Part shown: positions 1 through 7,566 of the stretch, piece by piece
Position numbering within the stretch: position 1 is the first letter of the stretch
Layout: each line of letters starts with the position of its first letter
NCBI GenBank assembly: GCA_944387905.1
Contig: CALXGU010000069.1
Location: 1-7,812, forward strand
DNA from: an uncultured Clostridia bacterium
Lineage (GTDB): Bacteria; Bacillota; Clostridia; Oscillospirales; QAKW01
Length of the DNA stretch: 7,812 nt
Reading direction: 5' to 3'
Notes under the pieces: generated by a model
The model's database searches: none
Seen by the model: only the letters and a program-made list of their open reading frames with translations
Told to the model about the DNA's origin: nothing
Translations under genes and position numbers: made by a program

Positions 1-1873
1 GACAATCTTTACAGATTATATTTGCAATATTATCTATATTGAACTGCTTCTTTCCATCCAGGTACCTGCGTCGCAAATATTTGTAGACTACTGCGATATC
101 ATTTCTTGATGGGAGCATTGAAGGGATTATGTCATCCGAAGTATCACAAATCAGTCTTCTTGAAGCAAAAGACTCCAGCTGATTTTTGCCTAAACGCAAA
201 TCATGTACTATCAGCTGAACATTTTTGATATTCTTATATTCATTTTCTGACAGCTCGAAAATAATATCTACGATATCCCCTTCGCGATAATCAAAATTTT
301 CACAACAGACACCGAAATAAAACGCAGTAATATTTCTGTCTGCAATATTTAACTTCAAACGCAGATGGCGGTTATTGGAAGTGGGGAAAACTCCTGAAAT
401 TTTTATATTTCTAATACAAAATAGCGGGACCTCATTCAGCTTTCCGAAAGGCTGCAGCACAGAAATATCTTCAGCGGTATCAATATTGATCATATCAGGC
501 GTAATCTCACATTCCACATCTATTTTGCAAACATCTGTGCCCTTTTCATCGCACTGCTCAAAATAGCTGCAAAGTCTGTCTCTGAAAGAATACAGATTAC
601 TGTTTTCGATCAGCACACCTGCGGCATATTTATGTCCGCCGTACTGGATCAAAATGTCAGTCATGCTTTTAAAAGCCTCAAAAATATTAAAAGGCGCAAT
701 ACTTCTTGCCGAACCTTTAGATTTATTGTCAACCGAAAAAAGGACGACAGGCTTATTATACTTTTCCTTAAGTTTTGACGCAACTATACCGATAACACCG
801 TTATGCCAGCCTTCTTTCCAAAGCACAAGAACACTGTATTTATTATTCAAATCATGCTGCTTTATTATTTGCTCAGCTTCATTGTAAATTTTATTTTCTA
901 TTTGCTGACGCTGTAAATTAAGATCGCACAGATACTCTGCGATAGCGGCTGATTCCTGTTCTTTTTCTGTCACAAACAATCCTACAGCTGTCTGAGCATT
1001 TTCCATACGTCCGGCAGCATTTATACGCGGAGCAAGTGCATATCCCACGTTTGCAGACGTAACAACAGCTGAACCTGCGCATAATTTTGTAAGCATTTTA
1101 AGTCCGAGATTTGGATTTAAAGATAATTTTTCAAGACCATTTGCAACAATTTTCCTGTTCTCATCAAGCAAAGGCATAATATCAGCTATAGTTCCCACCG
1201 CTACAAGATCGATATTATCATCACAGAAATTTGTCTCAAGCCGTATATCAAGCGCACATATAAGTTTATAAACCACTCCCACTCCCGCCAAAAACTTAAA
1301 CGGATAATTACTGTCCTGTCTTTTCGGATTCACCACAGCAAATACGTCAGGTAGCTGAGCCTGGCATTCATGGTGATCGGTTATTATCATATCAATGCCA
1401 AGCGTTTTTGCCGCACATGCCTCATCAAACGCCGAAATACCGGTATCTACGGTTATTATCAGACTGCAGCCGCGCTCTTTTATGGTTTTTATTGCATCCT
1501 CGTTCATACCATAGCCCTGGGTGAATCTGTCAGGTATATAATATTCCAACATTGATGTGAAATTTTTTAAATAAAGATACAAAACGCTTACAGAAGTAAT
1601 GCCGTCAACATCATAATCTCCGTATATGCATATTTTCTCTCTGTTATTTATGGCGCTGATAATTCTTTGTACAGCTCTGTCCATATCGCTTAGCACAAAG
1701 GGATCATAACTATTGCAGCATTCAGGATTCAAAAACTTTTGTGCCTGCTGCAAATCTGTAATACCTCTGTTATATAACAGCCTGGACACTATCTGCGAGC
1801 AGCCAAGACAAGACGACAGTTTTTTCACACTGATGATGTCTTGTTTTTTTATATTCCAATATGTATATGACAT
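1..1873 (-). CDS. recJ: Single-stranded-DNA-specific exonuclease RecJ (3' end beyond window)
   Basis: RecJ degrades single-stranded DNA 5' to 3' in recombinational and mismatch repair in the cytosol. I translated the frame by hand: 624 codons are open from ATG 1873-1871 to the left edge with no stop. The DHH phosphoesterase motifs are all present: YGDYDVDG (residues 84-91), DTGIS (143-147), TDHHE (165-169) and GTIADIMPL (227-235), which supply the metal-binding Asp and His residues. APRINAAGRM (281-290) links to the DHHA1 domain, which carries KGSARS (386-391) and GGHKYAAG (412-419). An OB-like nucleic-acid binding region follows at about 455-560. Residues 570-624 run past the usual core, so this is probably the longer Gram-positive form with an extra C-terminal domain. 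GGAG lies 5 bases before the ATG, and the gene has its own promoter. The family call is very secure; total length is unknown. Confidence 0.96.
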   Translation of the reverse strand, partial: MSYTYWNIKKQDIISVKKLSSCLGCSQIVSRLLYNRGITDLQQAQKFLNPECCNSYDPFVLSDMDRAVQRIISAINNREKICIYGDYDVDGITSVSVLYLYLKNFTSMLEYYIPDRFTQGYGMNEDAIKTIKERGCSLIITVDTGISAFDEACAAKTLGIDMIITDHHECQAQLPDVFAVVNPKRQDSNYPFKFLAGVGVVYKLICALDIRLETNFCDDNIDLVAVGTIADIMPLLDENRKIVANGLEKLSLNPNLGLKMLTKLCAGSAVVTSANVGYALAPRINAAGRMENAQTAVGLFVTEKEQESAAIAEYLCDLNLQRQQIENKIYNEAEQIIKQHDLNNKYSVLVLWKEGWHNGVIGIVASKLKEKYNKPVVLFSVDNKSKGSARSIAPFNIFEAFKSMTDILIQYGGHKYAAGVLIENSNLYSFRDRLCSYFEQCDEKGTDVCKIDVECEITPDMINIDTAEDISVLQPFGKLNEVPLFCIRNIKISGVFPTSNNRHLRLKLNIADRNITAFYFGVCCENFDYREGDIVDIIFELSENEYKNIKNVQLIVHDLRLGKNQLESFASRRLICDTSDDIIPSMLPSRNDIAVVYKYLRRRYLDGKKQFNIDNIANIICKDC

Positions 1874-1901
1874 GTTTACTCCAACTAATATATAATATAT
1901 T

Positions 1902-1930
1902 ATTATATCATTTAATACATAATATATCAA
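1902..1930 (-). promoter_or_regulatory. Sigma-A promoter of recJ
   Basis: Read on the minus strand, TTGATA (1930-1925) and TATAAT (1907-1902) are separated by exactly 17 bases, and TGA just before the -10 makes it an extended -10 promoter. The expected RNA start is near 1895, giving a leader of only about 20 bases with GGAG before the recJ ATG. A second -35-like TTGACG (1954-1949) has no good -10 at the right distance. A 12-bp AT-only palindrome (1892-1903) overlaps the -10 edge and start region, but it is probably a product of base composition. Confidence 0.85.
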
Positions 1931-1969
1931 TATAAATGGCAAATTTTTCGTCAATACACTTTATATTGT

Positions 1970-1998
1970 AAAACCGCGTCAACTGATGACGCGGTTTT
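1970..1998 (-). terminator. Rho-independent terminator of the peptidase operon
   Basis: A perfect 12-bp stem (AAAACCGCGTCA at 1970-1981 with its complement at 1987-1998) encloses a 5-base loop. It begins directly after the TAA stop (2001-1999) of the Xaa-Pro peptidase. Its core is GC-rich in AT-rich surroundings. On the minus strand the run of T is only four long and is part of the stem; on the plus strand six T follow, so the structure could work in both directions, though no plus-strand gene reaches it. It separates the peptidase operon from recJ. Confidence 0.85.
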
Positions 1999-3063
1999 TT
2001 AAATTATTATAAGTTCCTTTTCTGAGCTTGTAAGATTATCACAGCCGTTTTCTGTAACGACTATCATATCTTCAATCCTCACCCCAAATTTGTTTTCAAT
2101 GTAAATGCCCGGTTCAACAGTCATCACCATTGCCTTTTCAAGCTTTGTACTGCACCTTGTATTAAAGCTTGGGTCCTCATGTATTTCTATACCGACGCTG
2201 TGCCCTAATCCATGCCCGAAACATCCGGCATAGCCGCACCTGTCGATATATTCCCTTGCCACGCCATCAATATGACTGCATATCTTTCCGGCTCTTATCT
2301 CCTCTAGCGCTTTTTTCTGCGCTTCAAGAACTGTGTTATATACGATTTTCTGTTCATCATTGACAAAGCCCAATGCAACTGTTCTGGTCATGTCGGAGCA
2401 ATATCCATTATAAACCGCGCCAAAATCCATTGTTATAAAATCGCCCTTTTGTATTTTTTTATCAGTAGGAGCACCGTGCGGAAGCGATGAGTTTTTTCCG
2501 CTGACTACTATAAAATCAAACGCAACCCCTTCACTGCCCAAAGTGCGCATATAAAATTCCATATCCAGCATTATTTCTCTTTCGGTCCTGCCCTCTTCGA
2601 TTCTGCCTAATATGTAATCAAATGTTTTTTCGGTATATTGCTGCGCGGTCTTTATATTATCTATTTCCGTTGCAGTTTTAATACTTCTTAACTTTTTAAG
2701 CGTTTTATCCAGTTTATCGCCGTCCGATATCTTACCTTCGAAAAAATCGTTCATATCTATAAATTCCCTTACGCTCAGGCATTCTGTCCTGACATAGATA
2801 TTTTTTATATTTTCCGAATTTATTACAGAGCGAAGCTGCTGCGTCAAATTATTTTGTAAAACGACATCGAATTCCAGAACCGTCTTCTTCGCATTTTCAT
2901 AATATCTGAAATGAATAAAAAAATACGTGGTTTTACGTGTGATAAAAACAGTTCCGGCAGAAGATTTAAATCCCGTAAGATAAAATCTGTCCGCACCGTC
3001 TGTTATCAAAACTGCATCATTTTCATCAAGAACAGCTTTCAAGCATTCAATACGATTTTCCAT
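1999..3063 (-). CDS. M24 family Xaa-Pro peptidase (aminopeptidase P / prolidase type)
   Basis: Two-metal peptidase that cleaves the bond before proline, from the N terminus of peptides (aminopeptidase P) or in Xaa-Pro dipeptides (prolidase). It is 354 aa, the usual size of the short YqhT/PepQ-like bacterial forms, with no signal peptide, so cytosolic. A creatinase-like N-terminal domain covers about 1-125 (YLTGF at 28-32) and the pita-bread catalytic domain about 135-345. The five metal ligands are present: D213 (MDFG), D224 (CSDMTRT), H288 (GHGLGH), E317 (VEPGIY) and E331 (RIED). Proton-shuttle and substrate histidines H196 (SLPHG), H284 and H295 (IHED) are also in place. The ATG starts one base after the pepD stop, with GGGAG seven bases upstream inside the pepD end, so translation is probably coupled. 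The sequence cannot decide between aminopeptidase P and prolidase, so I give no symbol. Confidence 0.94.
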   Translation of the reverse strand: MENRIECLKAVLDENDAVLITDGADRFYLTGFKSSAGTVFITRKTTYFFIHFRYYENAKKTVLEFDVVLQNNLTQQLRSVINSENIKNIYVRTECLSVREFIDMNDFFEGKISDGDKLDKTLKKLRSIKTATEIDNIKTAQQYTEKTFDYILGRIEEGRTEREIMLDMEFYMRTLGSEGVAFDFIVVSGKNSSLPHGAPTDKKIQKGDFITMDFGAVYNGYCSDMTRTVALGFVNDEQKIVYNTVLEAQKKALEEIRAGKICSHIDGVAREYIDRCGYAGCFGHGLGHSVGIEIHEDPSFNTRCSTKLEKAMVMTVEPGIYIENKFGVRIEDMIVVTENGCDNLTSSEKELIII

Positions 3064-3064
3064 T

Positions 3065-4492
3065 TTATAGCTCCCTTAACACATTTATTAAATAATCATA
3101 CATTCTGTCGGCCGATTTCAAATCGAGACGTTCGTCCGGTGTATGGATATCCAAAATATCCGGGCCGAATGACACGGCATCAAGATCATCGATCTTACCG
3201 CAGAACAGTCCGCATTCCAATCCGGCATGTATCGCCTTGACCTGCGGTTTTACCGAAAACATTTTTTTATATACTTTTTGCATCACATCTGAAAGTCTCG
3301 ATATTTTCCTGTACTCCCACGCCGGATATTGACCGAAAACCTTGATATCTGCATCAAATTTTTCAGCTGTTTTACCTACTTCTGAAATAAGCTGCTGTTT
3401 TTCTCTGTCAACAGAACTTCTTATCGAAAGCGTAGTGTAAAGCTTATTGCCTTCACACCATAATTTTCCTAAATTAAGTGATGTTTGTACCAAATCCGGT
3501 ATGTTGTCGCTCATTTTTATCATACCGTTAGGTATCGAGTTCAAGAAACCTATAACGCGTGAGGTGCTTTCATCATCAAAGCAATTTTTATCATTCGCTT
3601 TTTCAACTTCAAATTTTAAATTTTTTTCAGTTTTTAAGTCCGATGCGGAAAAATAACTTTTACAAAGCTCAACTAATTTTTCTTTATCGATATCAATATC
3701 TACTACCGCAAGGCACTGCCGAGGTATAGCGTTATCTTTAAGTCCACCGCTGATACTGCAAATTCTAAGAACGCTCTTTTCATTCAAAAATTTCAAAAGG
3801 CCGGCAGTCAATATATCTGCATTTATTCTCCCGCTATTGATTTCCATGCCTGAATGTCCGTCTGCCAAACCGCTGACGGAAATACTGAAAATATTGTATT
3901 TACAGGCTGTATATTTTACATCTATACTCATTTCACATTTCGCGCCGCCCGCGCAGCTTACCGTTAAAATACCCTCTTCTTCTGAATCGATATTTATCAG
4001 CGTTTTAGCATTTACACCGGAAAAATCAATGTTGGCAGCACCTGTCATACCCACTTCTTCATCAGTTGTAAAAACAGCAGTCAAGGGCGGATGCACAGCT
4101 GTTTTATCAGACAAAACAGAGAGAATCATTGCAACAGCTATTCCGTCATCAGCTCCAAGAGTAGTTCCTTGAGCGAACAGATACTTATCGTCACAGTCAA
4201 GTCTAAGACCTTCAGTATCAAAATCTATATCACATTTGTCTGTCTTTTCACACACCATATCAAGATGCCCCTGAAGTATTACGCCCGGATGGTCTTCATA
4301 TCCACAGCTTGCCGGTTTCTTTATTATGACGTTATCATAGCTATCCCTTGAATACTCCAAACCATGCAGTTTGGCAAAATTCACACAGAAATCACTGATT
4401 TGCTTTGTGTTCCCGGATCCGTGAGGAATTGAGCAAATATTTATAAAGTGATCAAATACTTGTTTATTATTTATATAACAAGGAAGTTGCAT
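3065..4492 (-). CDS. pepD: PepD-type aminoacyl-histidine dipeptidase (M20 family)
   Basis: Cytosolic zinc dipeptidase of the PepD (Xaa-His dipeptidase, beta-alanyl-histidine dipeptidase) group, known for broad action on unblocked dipeptides including Xaa-His. It is 475 aa, close to the roughly 485 of the E. coli enzyme. The M20 site is complete: H76 and catalytic D78 (GHLDMV), D115 (GADDG), catalytic E145 and metal ligand E146 (TTDEEVG), D169 (NIDSEEEG) and H450 (DIHTPDE). H213 in DGHSGMEI matches the lid-domain histidine that reaches into the partner site in PepD enzymes. The catalytic domain is split (about 1-185 and 390-475) around the lid domain. GGAGG sits seven bases before the ATG, after a dedicated promoter. 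It is the first gene of a two-gene operon with the Xaa-Pro peptidase; together they fit the last steps of peptide use. Exact dipeptide preference cannot be read from sequence. Confidence 0.95.
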   Translation of the reverse strand: MQLPCYINNKQVFDHFINICSIPHGSGNTKQISDFCVNFAKLHGLEYSRDSYDNVIIKKPASCGYEDHPGVILQGHLDMVCEKTDKCDIDFDTEGLRLDCDDKYLFAQGTTLGADDGIAVAMILSVLSDKTAVHPPLTAVFTTDEEVGMTGAANIDFSGVNAKTLINIDSEEEGILTVSCAGGAKCEMSIDVKYTACKYNIFSISVSGLADGHSGMEINSGRINADILTAGLLKFLNEKSVLRICSISGGLKDNAIPRQCLAVVDIDIDKEKLVELCKSYFSASDLKTEKNLKFEVEKANDKNCFDDESTSRVIGFLNSIPNGMIKMSDNIPDLVQTSLNLGKLWCEGNKLYTTLSIRSSVDREKQQLISEVGKTAEKFDADIKVFGQYPAWEYRKISRLSDVMQKVYKKMFSVKPQVKAIHAGLECGLFCGKIDDLDAVSFGPDILDIHTPDERLDLKSADRMYDYLINVLREL

Positions 4493-4525
4493 TGATAAGC
4501 CTCCAAAAAATATTTCTTAATAATT

Positions 4526-4554
4526 AGTATAGCACAGCGATCTTTTATATTCAA
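4526..4554 (-). promoter_or_regulatory. Sigma-A promoter of the pepD-Xaa-Pro peptidase operon
   Basis: On the minus strand, TTGAAT (4554-4549) and TATACT (4531-4526) are 17 bases apart, with TGC directly before the -10 (extended -10). The predicted RNA start is near 4519, leaving about 27 bases of leader that hold the GGAGG ribosome site. The promoter lies between the lacZ terminator and pepD, so the operon is an independent unit. I see no convincing CodY box or other operator. Confidence 0.82.
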
Positions 4555-4565
4555 TTATATAGCAA

Positions 4566-4604
4566 ATAAAAAGCAATGCCCGTATTATATACGGACATTG
4601 CTTT
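4566..4604 (-). terminator. Rho-independent terminator of lacZ
   Basis: Arms at 4570-4585 and 4589-4604 form a stem of about 16 positions with one C/A mismatch (4579/4595) and a 3-base loop. On the minus strand the hairpin begins six bases after the lacZ TAA (4613-4611) and is followed by a T-rich tail (TTTTTATTT) that overlaps the base of the stem. The layout is typical of an intrinsic terminator. Confidence 0.9.
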
Positions 4605-4610
4605 GTTTTG

Positions 4611-7481
4611 TTAGATTTTCAAACTGAATTTGAAGTTGATATCATCACCGTAAAGCCTGTACTGCTCCATAAGCTGAGGACCACAAGAATGAGAACCCAA
4701 ACCGCTGTTTTTATAGTCTATTCTTACATGAGTTGTACCGTCGCTTACAATTTCATTTATATGCTTTGCGTTAAACAAAGCCTCGCTTGTATACTGTGAC
4801 ACATTACACTCAAACGGAGTGTCAGCCACAAATTTCATGCCATTATCCAACTCAAGCATACGTACGCCGAAATGGTTGCCGTGCTCCTGAGGCATAATAT
4901 ACGGGAAATACTCTTTTTCTGCGGTTGATGTCCACAACCCGTACGTTGCATAATGATTTAAATCGCAATAATTTTCTCCGGGACCTTTGCCGAAATAAGT
5001 GAAACCTGCGTTTTTCTCGCAAATAGAAAATTCATATCCAAAGCGCGGCAGCCAGCAGCAGCCTTCACGGGTTTGTGCATGAACGTTAAAATCAATCCTG
5101 CCGTCACTACCGATTGTTATTACATTCTCGTACTTCAAAAATGGTATTCTCGAAACGCCTCCGAGTGAGCCTTTTACGCAGATACTCCCGTTTTTGATTT
5201 CACACGAGTAAACCTTATTAAACATTGCGTTCATATTTTCCGCCTCAACCCGATCGTTGCGTATCCACATATTCTTATCATGGCGCTCATTATCAACAGG
5301 AGCTCTGAAAGTGGTCAGACGCATAGGAGAGGCCAGCTTTTCAACTCCGTTGAGTTTTAATGATACGAATGTACCGTAAAGCTTTTCAACAGTATATTCA
5401 AAGCCGTCACCAGTTGCGGTTATAAATTTACCGTCATCCTTTAAAGGTGCAACAGTCGAAATATTGCCTATGGTTTCTCTTAACACTCCTAGATCCACCT
5501 GATCTATTGCCACCTCATAATTGGTCTTATCATACAATTTTGCAGTTATATAGCATCCGTATTTACAAGACAGCGGCAATTCACAGGGTATATCCAGCCA
5601 TACAGATTCACCGGGCGCGGCATCAAGCGTTGTCTCCTTTGAAGTAAGAACAGTACCATCACATACTACCTCGTACTTAAAGGTATACTCATTCAGGTTA
5701 GTAAATGATGTTCTGTTCCATATTTTTATCTTTCCTTCATCAAGAGAAACACGAACAGGCTGATAAGCAGCTTTGACTTCATATGAACCTGCTTTAAAGC
5801 TGCGGTCACACATGACCATACCGTCACAGCAAAAATTGTCCATATGTGTAAGTTCCGTAGGCCAATCACCGCCATACTTTGGAACACCATCCTGAATTAC
5901 GGTATGATCCGCCCATTCCCAGATGCATCCGCCTATGAATTTCGGCTGACTGTCAGCGAGCATCCAGTAATCATAAACATCTCCCGGACCATTTCCCATT
6001 GCGTGAGAATACTCACAAAGATACAAAGGCTGCTTCTTTTCCGGATTTTCACAGTATTCACGGCATTTATCGACCGAAAGATACATACGTGAATATACAT
6101 CCGCAACATATCTCTCATTATAATATTCAGGATGATTCTTTTCATCAGACATTCTGGATAAGTCCTCACAATGAATAAGACGAGTATTATCACGCGCCCT
6201 TGTCCATTCTATCATTGCCTTATGGTTTGCGCCGTGCCCGCTTTCATTACCGGTCGACCACATAAATATACAAGCATGATTTTTATCGCGCTCAACTGCA
6301 CGCTGCATACGTTCAACAAACTCTGCCTTCCATTCAGGACGCTGACAAGGCCAGTCATTTGATGTCATATCGTATCCGCATCTTAGCTTTTCATTACCGT
6401 ATCTGCATACAAACCCATGTGTTTCAAGGTCTGTTTCCAGCGTAACATAAAATCCCATTTCATCACACAGCTCAAGGAAATAAGGCGTTGGCGGATAATG
6501 AGATGTACGAATTGAGTTAATATTAAGCTTTTTCATTTGCTCCAGATCATGACGTATTTCTTCATTGGTCATAACCCAGCCATTTATTGGATGTGTATCA
6601 TGATGGTTGACGCCCTGAATTTTAACAGGAACATCATTTATAAGAAGCTCATATTGCTCTGAGATTTTTATTGTTCTGAACCCGACTTTTTGTACTATAA
6701 CTTCATCTTTATAGATAAATTTCAGTTCATACAAATATGGCTTTTCCGCGTTCCAAAGAGTCGGATTTTCAACATGGAAAACGGCATTTCCGGCTGCGGA
6801 TTTCTTTTCAAGAAGCTTGCCGTTATCATAAAGCTCTATATCAGCTGTACCATCAAATTTTATAATTATGTCCTGATTGTTTTCGGTGCGTATATCTATA
6901 TCAACAATATGCCCTTGGGGTCTTGAAAGAATATAAACATCTCTGAATATACCGTTAAATCTGAAAAAGTCCTGATCTTCAAGATAACTTCCTACAGTCC
7001 ATTTTACCACCTCGACCCGAACTGTATTGGTACCTTTTACGACAAAATCAGTTATATCAAATTCTGCCTGAAGGTGATTTCCTGTTGTAAATCCTACATA
7101 CTTTCCGTTAATAAATAGTTTTCCTGAAGAAGCGACGCCCTCGAATACAAAATATGTGCGATTATCAATATTGGTTATTTCAAACTCACGTTCATAAACA
7201 CCGCATGGATTCTCATCGGGCGCATAAGGCGGATCTATCGGATATGGATATTCAGCATTAGCGTAATTGGGGTTTTCATAACCCAGTGACTGCCAACATG
7301 AAGGAACATCTATCTCATCCCATTGAGTAATATTATCTTCCAGATCAATATCTCTTGTATAATAATGAAAACGCCACTTACCGTTAAGCAGAATATACGC
7401 TCCTTCATTCTGCGGAATATAATGACTGCGCTGAGGCAGTCTGTTTTCGCTTGTTTTTGCCAGATTTTCGTAATATCTCAT
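4611..7481 (-). CDS. lacZ: Beta-galactosidase, glycoside hydrolase family 2 (LacZ type)
   Basis: Retaining glycosidase that removes terminal beta-galactose, for example from lactose or galacto-oligosaccharides. At 956 aa it is shorter than E. coli LacZ (1023) but has the same order: jelly-roll sugar-binding domain (about 30-190), Ig-like domain (about 195-275), TIM barrel (about 280-565), a second beta domain (about 575-670) and the large C-terminal beta-sandwich (about 690-956). Acid/base E413 lies in GNESGHG and nucleophile E490 in LCEYSHAMGN. Probable magnesium ligands are E353, H355 and E413; H297, H328 and D171 match E. coli H357, H391 and sodium ligand D201. At the position of E. coli W999 the motif is SCGP, with C933. 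There are 27 cysteines and no signal peptide or membrane segment, which fits a cytosolic anaerobe enzyme. AGGAG stands seven bases before the ATG; the gene has its own promoter and terminator. No transporter or sugar regulator is adjacent, so the natural substrate is inferred only. Confidence 0.95.
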   Translation of the reverse strand: MRYYENLAKTSENRLPQRSHYIPQNEGAYILLNGKWRFHYYTRDIDLEDNITQWDEIDVPSCWQSLGYENPNYANAEYPYPIDPPYAPDENPCGVYEREFEITNIDNRTYFVFEGVASSGKLFINGKYVGFTTGNHLQAEFDITDFVVKGTNTVRVEVVKWTVGSYLEDQDFFRFNGIFRDVYILSRPQGHIVDIDIRTENNQDIIIKFDGTADIELYDNGKLLEKKSAAGNAVFHVENPTLWNAEKPYLYELKFIYKDEVIVQKVGFRTIKISEQYELLINDVPVKIQGVNHHDTHPINGWVMTNEEIRHDLEQMKKLNINSIRTSHYPPTPYFLELCDEMGFYVTLETDLETHGFVCRYGNEKLRCGYDMTSNDWPCQRPEWKAEFVERMQRAVERDKNHACIFMWSTGNESGHGANHKAMIEWTRARDNTRLIHCEDLSRMSDEKNHPEYYNERYVADVYSRMYLSVDKCREYCENPEKKQPLYLCEYSHAMGNGPGDVYDYWMLADSQPKFIGGCIWEWADHTVIQDGVPKYGGDWPTELTHMDNFCCDGMVMCDRSFKAGSYEVKAAYQPVRVSLDEGKIKIWNRTSFTNLNEYTFKYEVVCDGTVLTSKETTLDAAPGESVWLDIPCELPLSCKYGCYITAKLYDKTNYEVAIDQVDLGVLRETIGNISTVAPLKDDGKFITATGDGFEYTVEKLYGTFVSLKLNGVEKLASPMRLTTFRAPVDNERHDKNMWIRNDRVEAENMNAMFNKVYSCEIKNGSICVKGSLGGVSRIPFLKYENVITIGSDGRIDFNVHAQTREGCCWLPRFGYEFSICEKNAGFTYFGKGPGENYCDLNHYATYGLWTSTAEKEYFPYIMPQEHGNHFGVRMLELDNGMKFVADTPFECNVSQYTSEALFNAKHINEIVSDGTTHVRIDYKNSGLGSHSCGPQLMEQYRLYGDDINFKFSLKI

Positions 7482-7510
7482 AAGCCTGCTCCTTTAATAA
7501 GATTAATCAA

Positions 7511-7539
7511 ATAATATCACAATCATTCAAAATTGACAA
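7511..7539 (-). promoter_or_regulatory. Sigma-A promoter of lacZ
   Basis: On the minus strand, TTGTCA (7539-7534) and TATTAT (7516-7511) are 17 bases apart, with TGA before the -10 (extended -10). The RNA should start near 7504, about 23 bases before the ATG. A perfect 8-bp palindrome, GATTAATC (7501-7508), covers the expected start and could be a small operator, though it is short and AT-rich. No clear cre site is visible. Confidence 0.8.
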
Positions 7540-7566
7540 TATAATAAAATTGCTATTTATATCTTA

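Noticed and set aside
1..887. Short plus-strand open frames at 375-566 and 654-887
   Set aside because: They are antisense to recJ, whose open frame and motifs cover the whole region.
1892..1903. 12-bp palindrome ATAATATATTAT near the recJ start
   Set aside because: It is made only of A and T in an AT-only spacer and overlaps the -10 box, so chance and promoter sequence explain it better than an operator.
2911..3240. Plus-strand open frame of 109 codons
   Set aside because: It lies wholly antisense to the two well-supported peptidase genes, has no good ribosome site and its translation resembles no protein I know.
3837..4172. Plus-strand open frame of 111 codons
   Set aside because: It is antisense to the pepD catalytic region, which has all its active-site residues. 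The frame is a by-product of pepD codon use.
5933..6193. Minus-strand open frame of 86 codons inside lacZ
   Set aside because: It overlaps the lacZ TIM barrel, including the nucleophile region, in another frame and has no independent support.
7509..7530. TGTGA half-site in the lacZ promoter, similar to a CRP site
   Set aside because: There is no matching TCACA half at the right distance, and classical CRP control of this kind is not expected in a Clostridia-like host.
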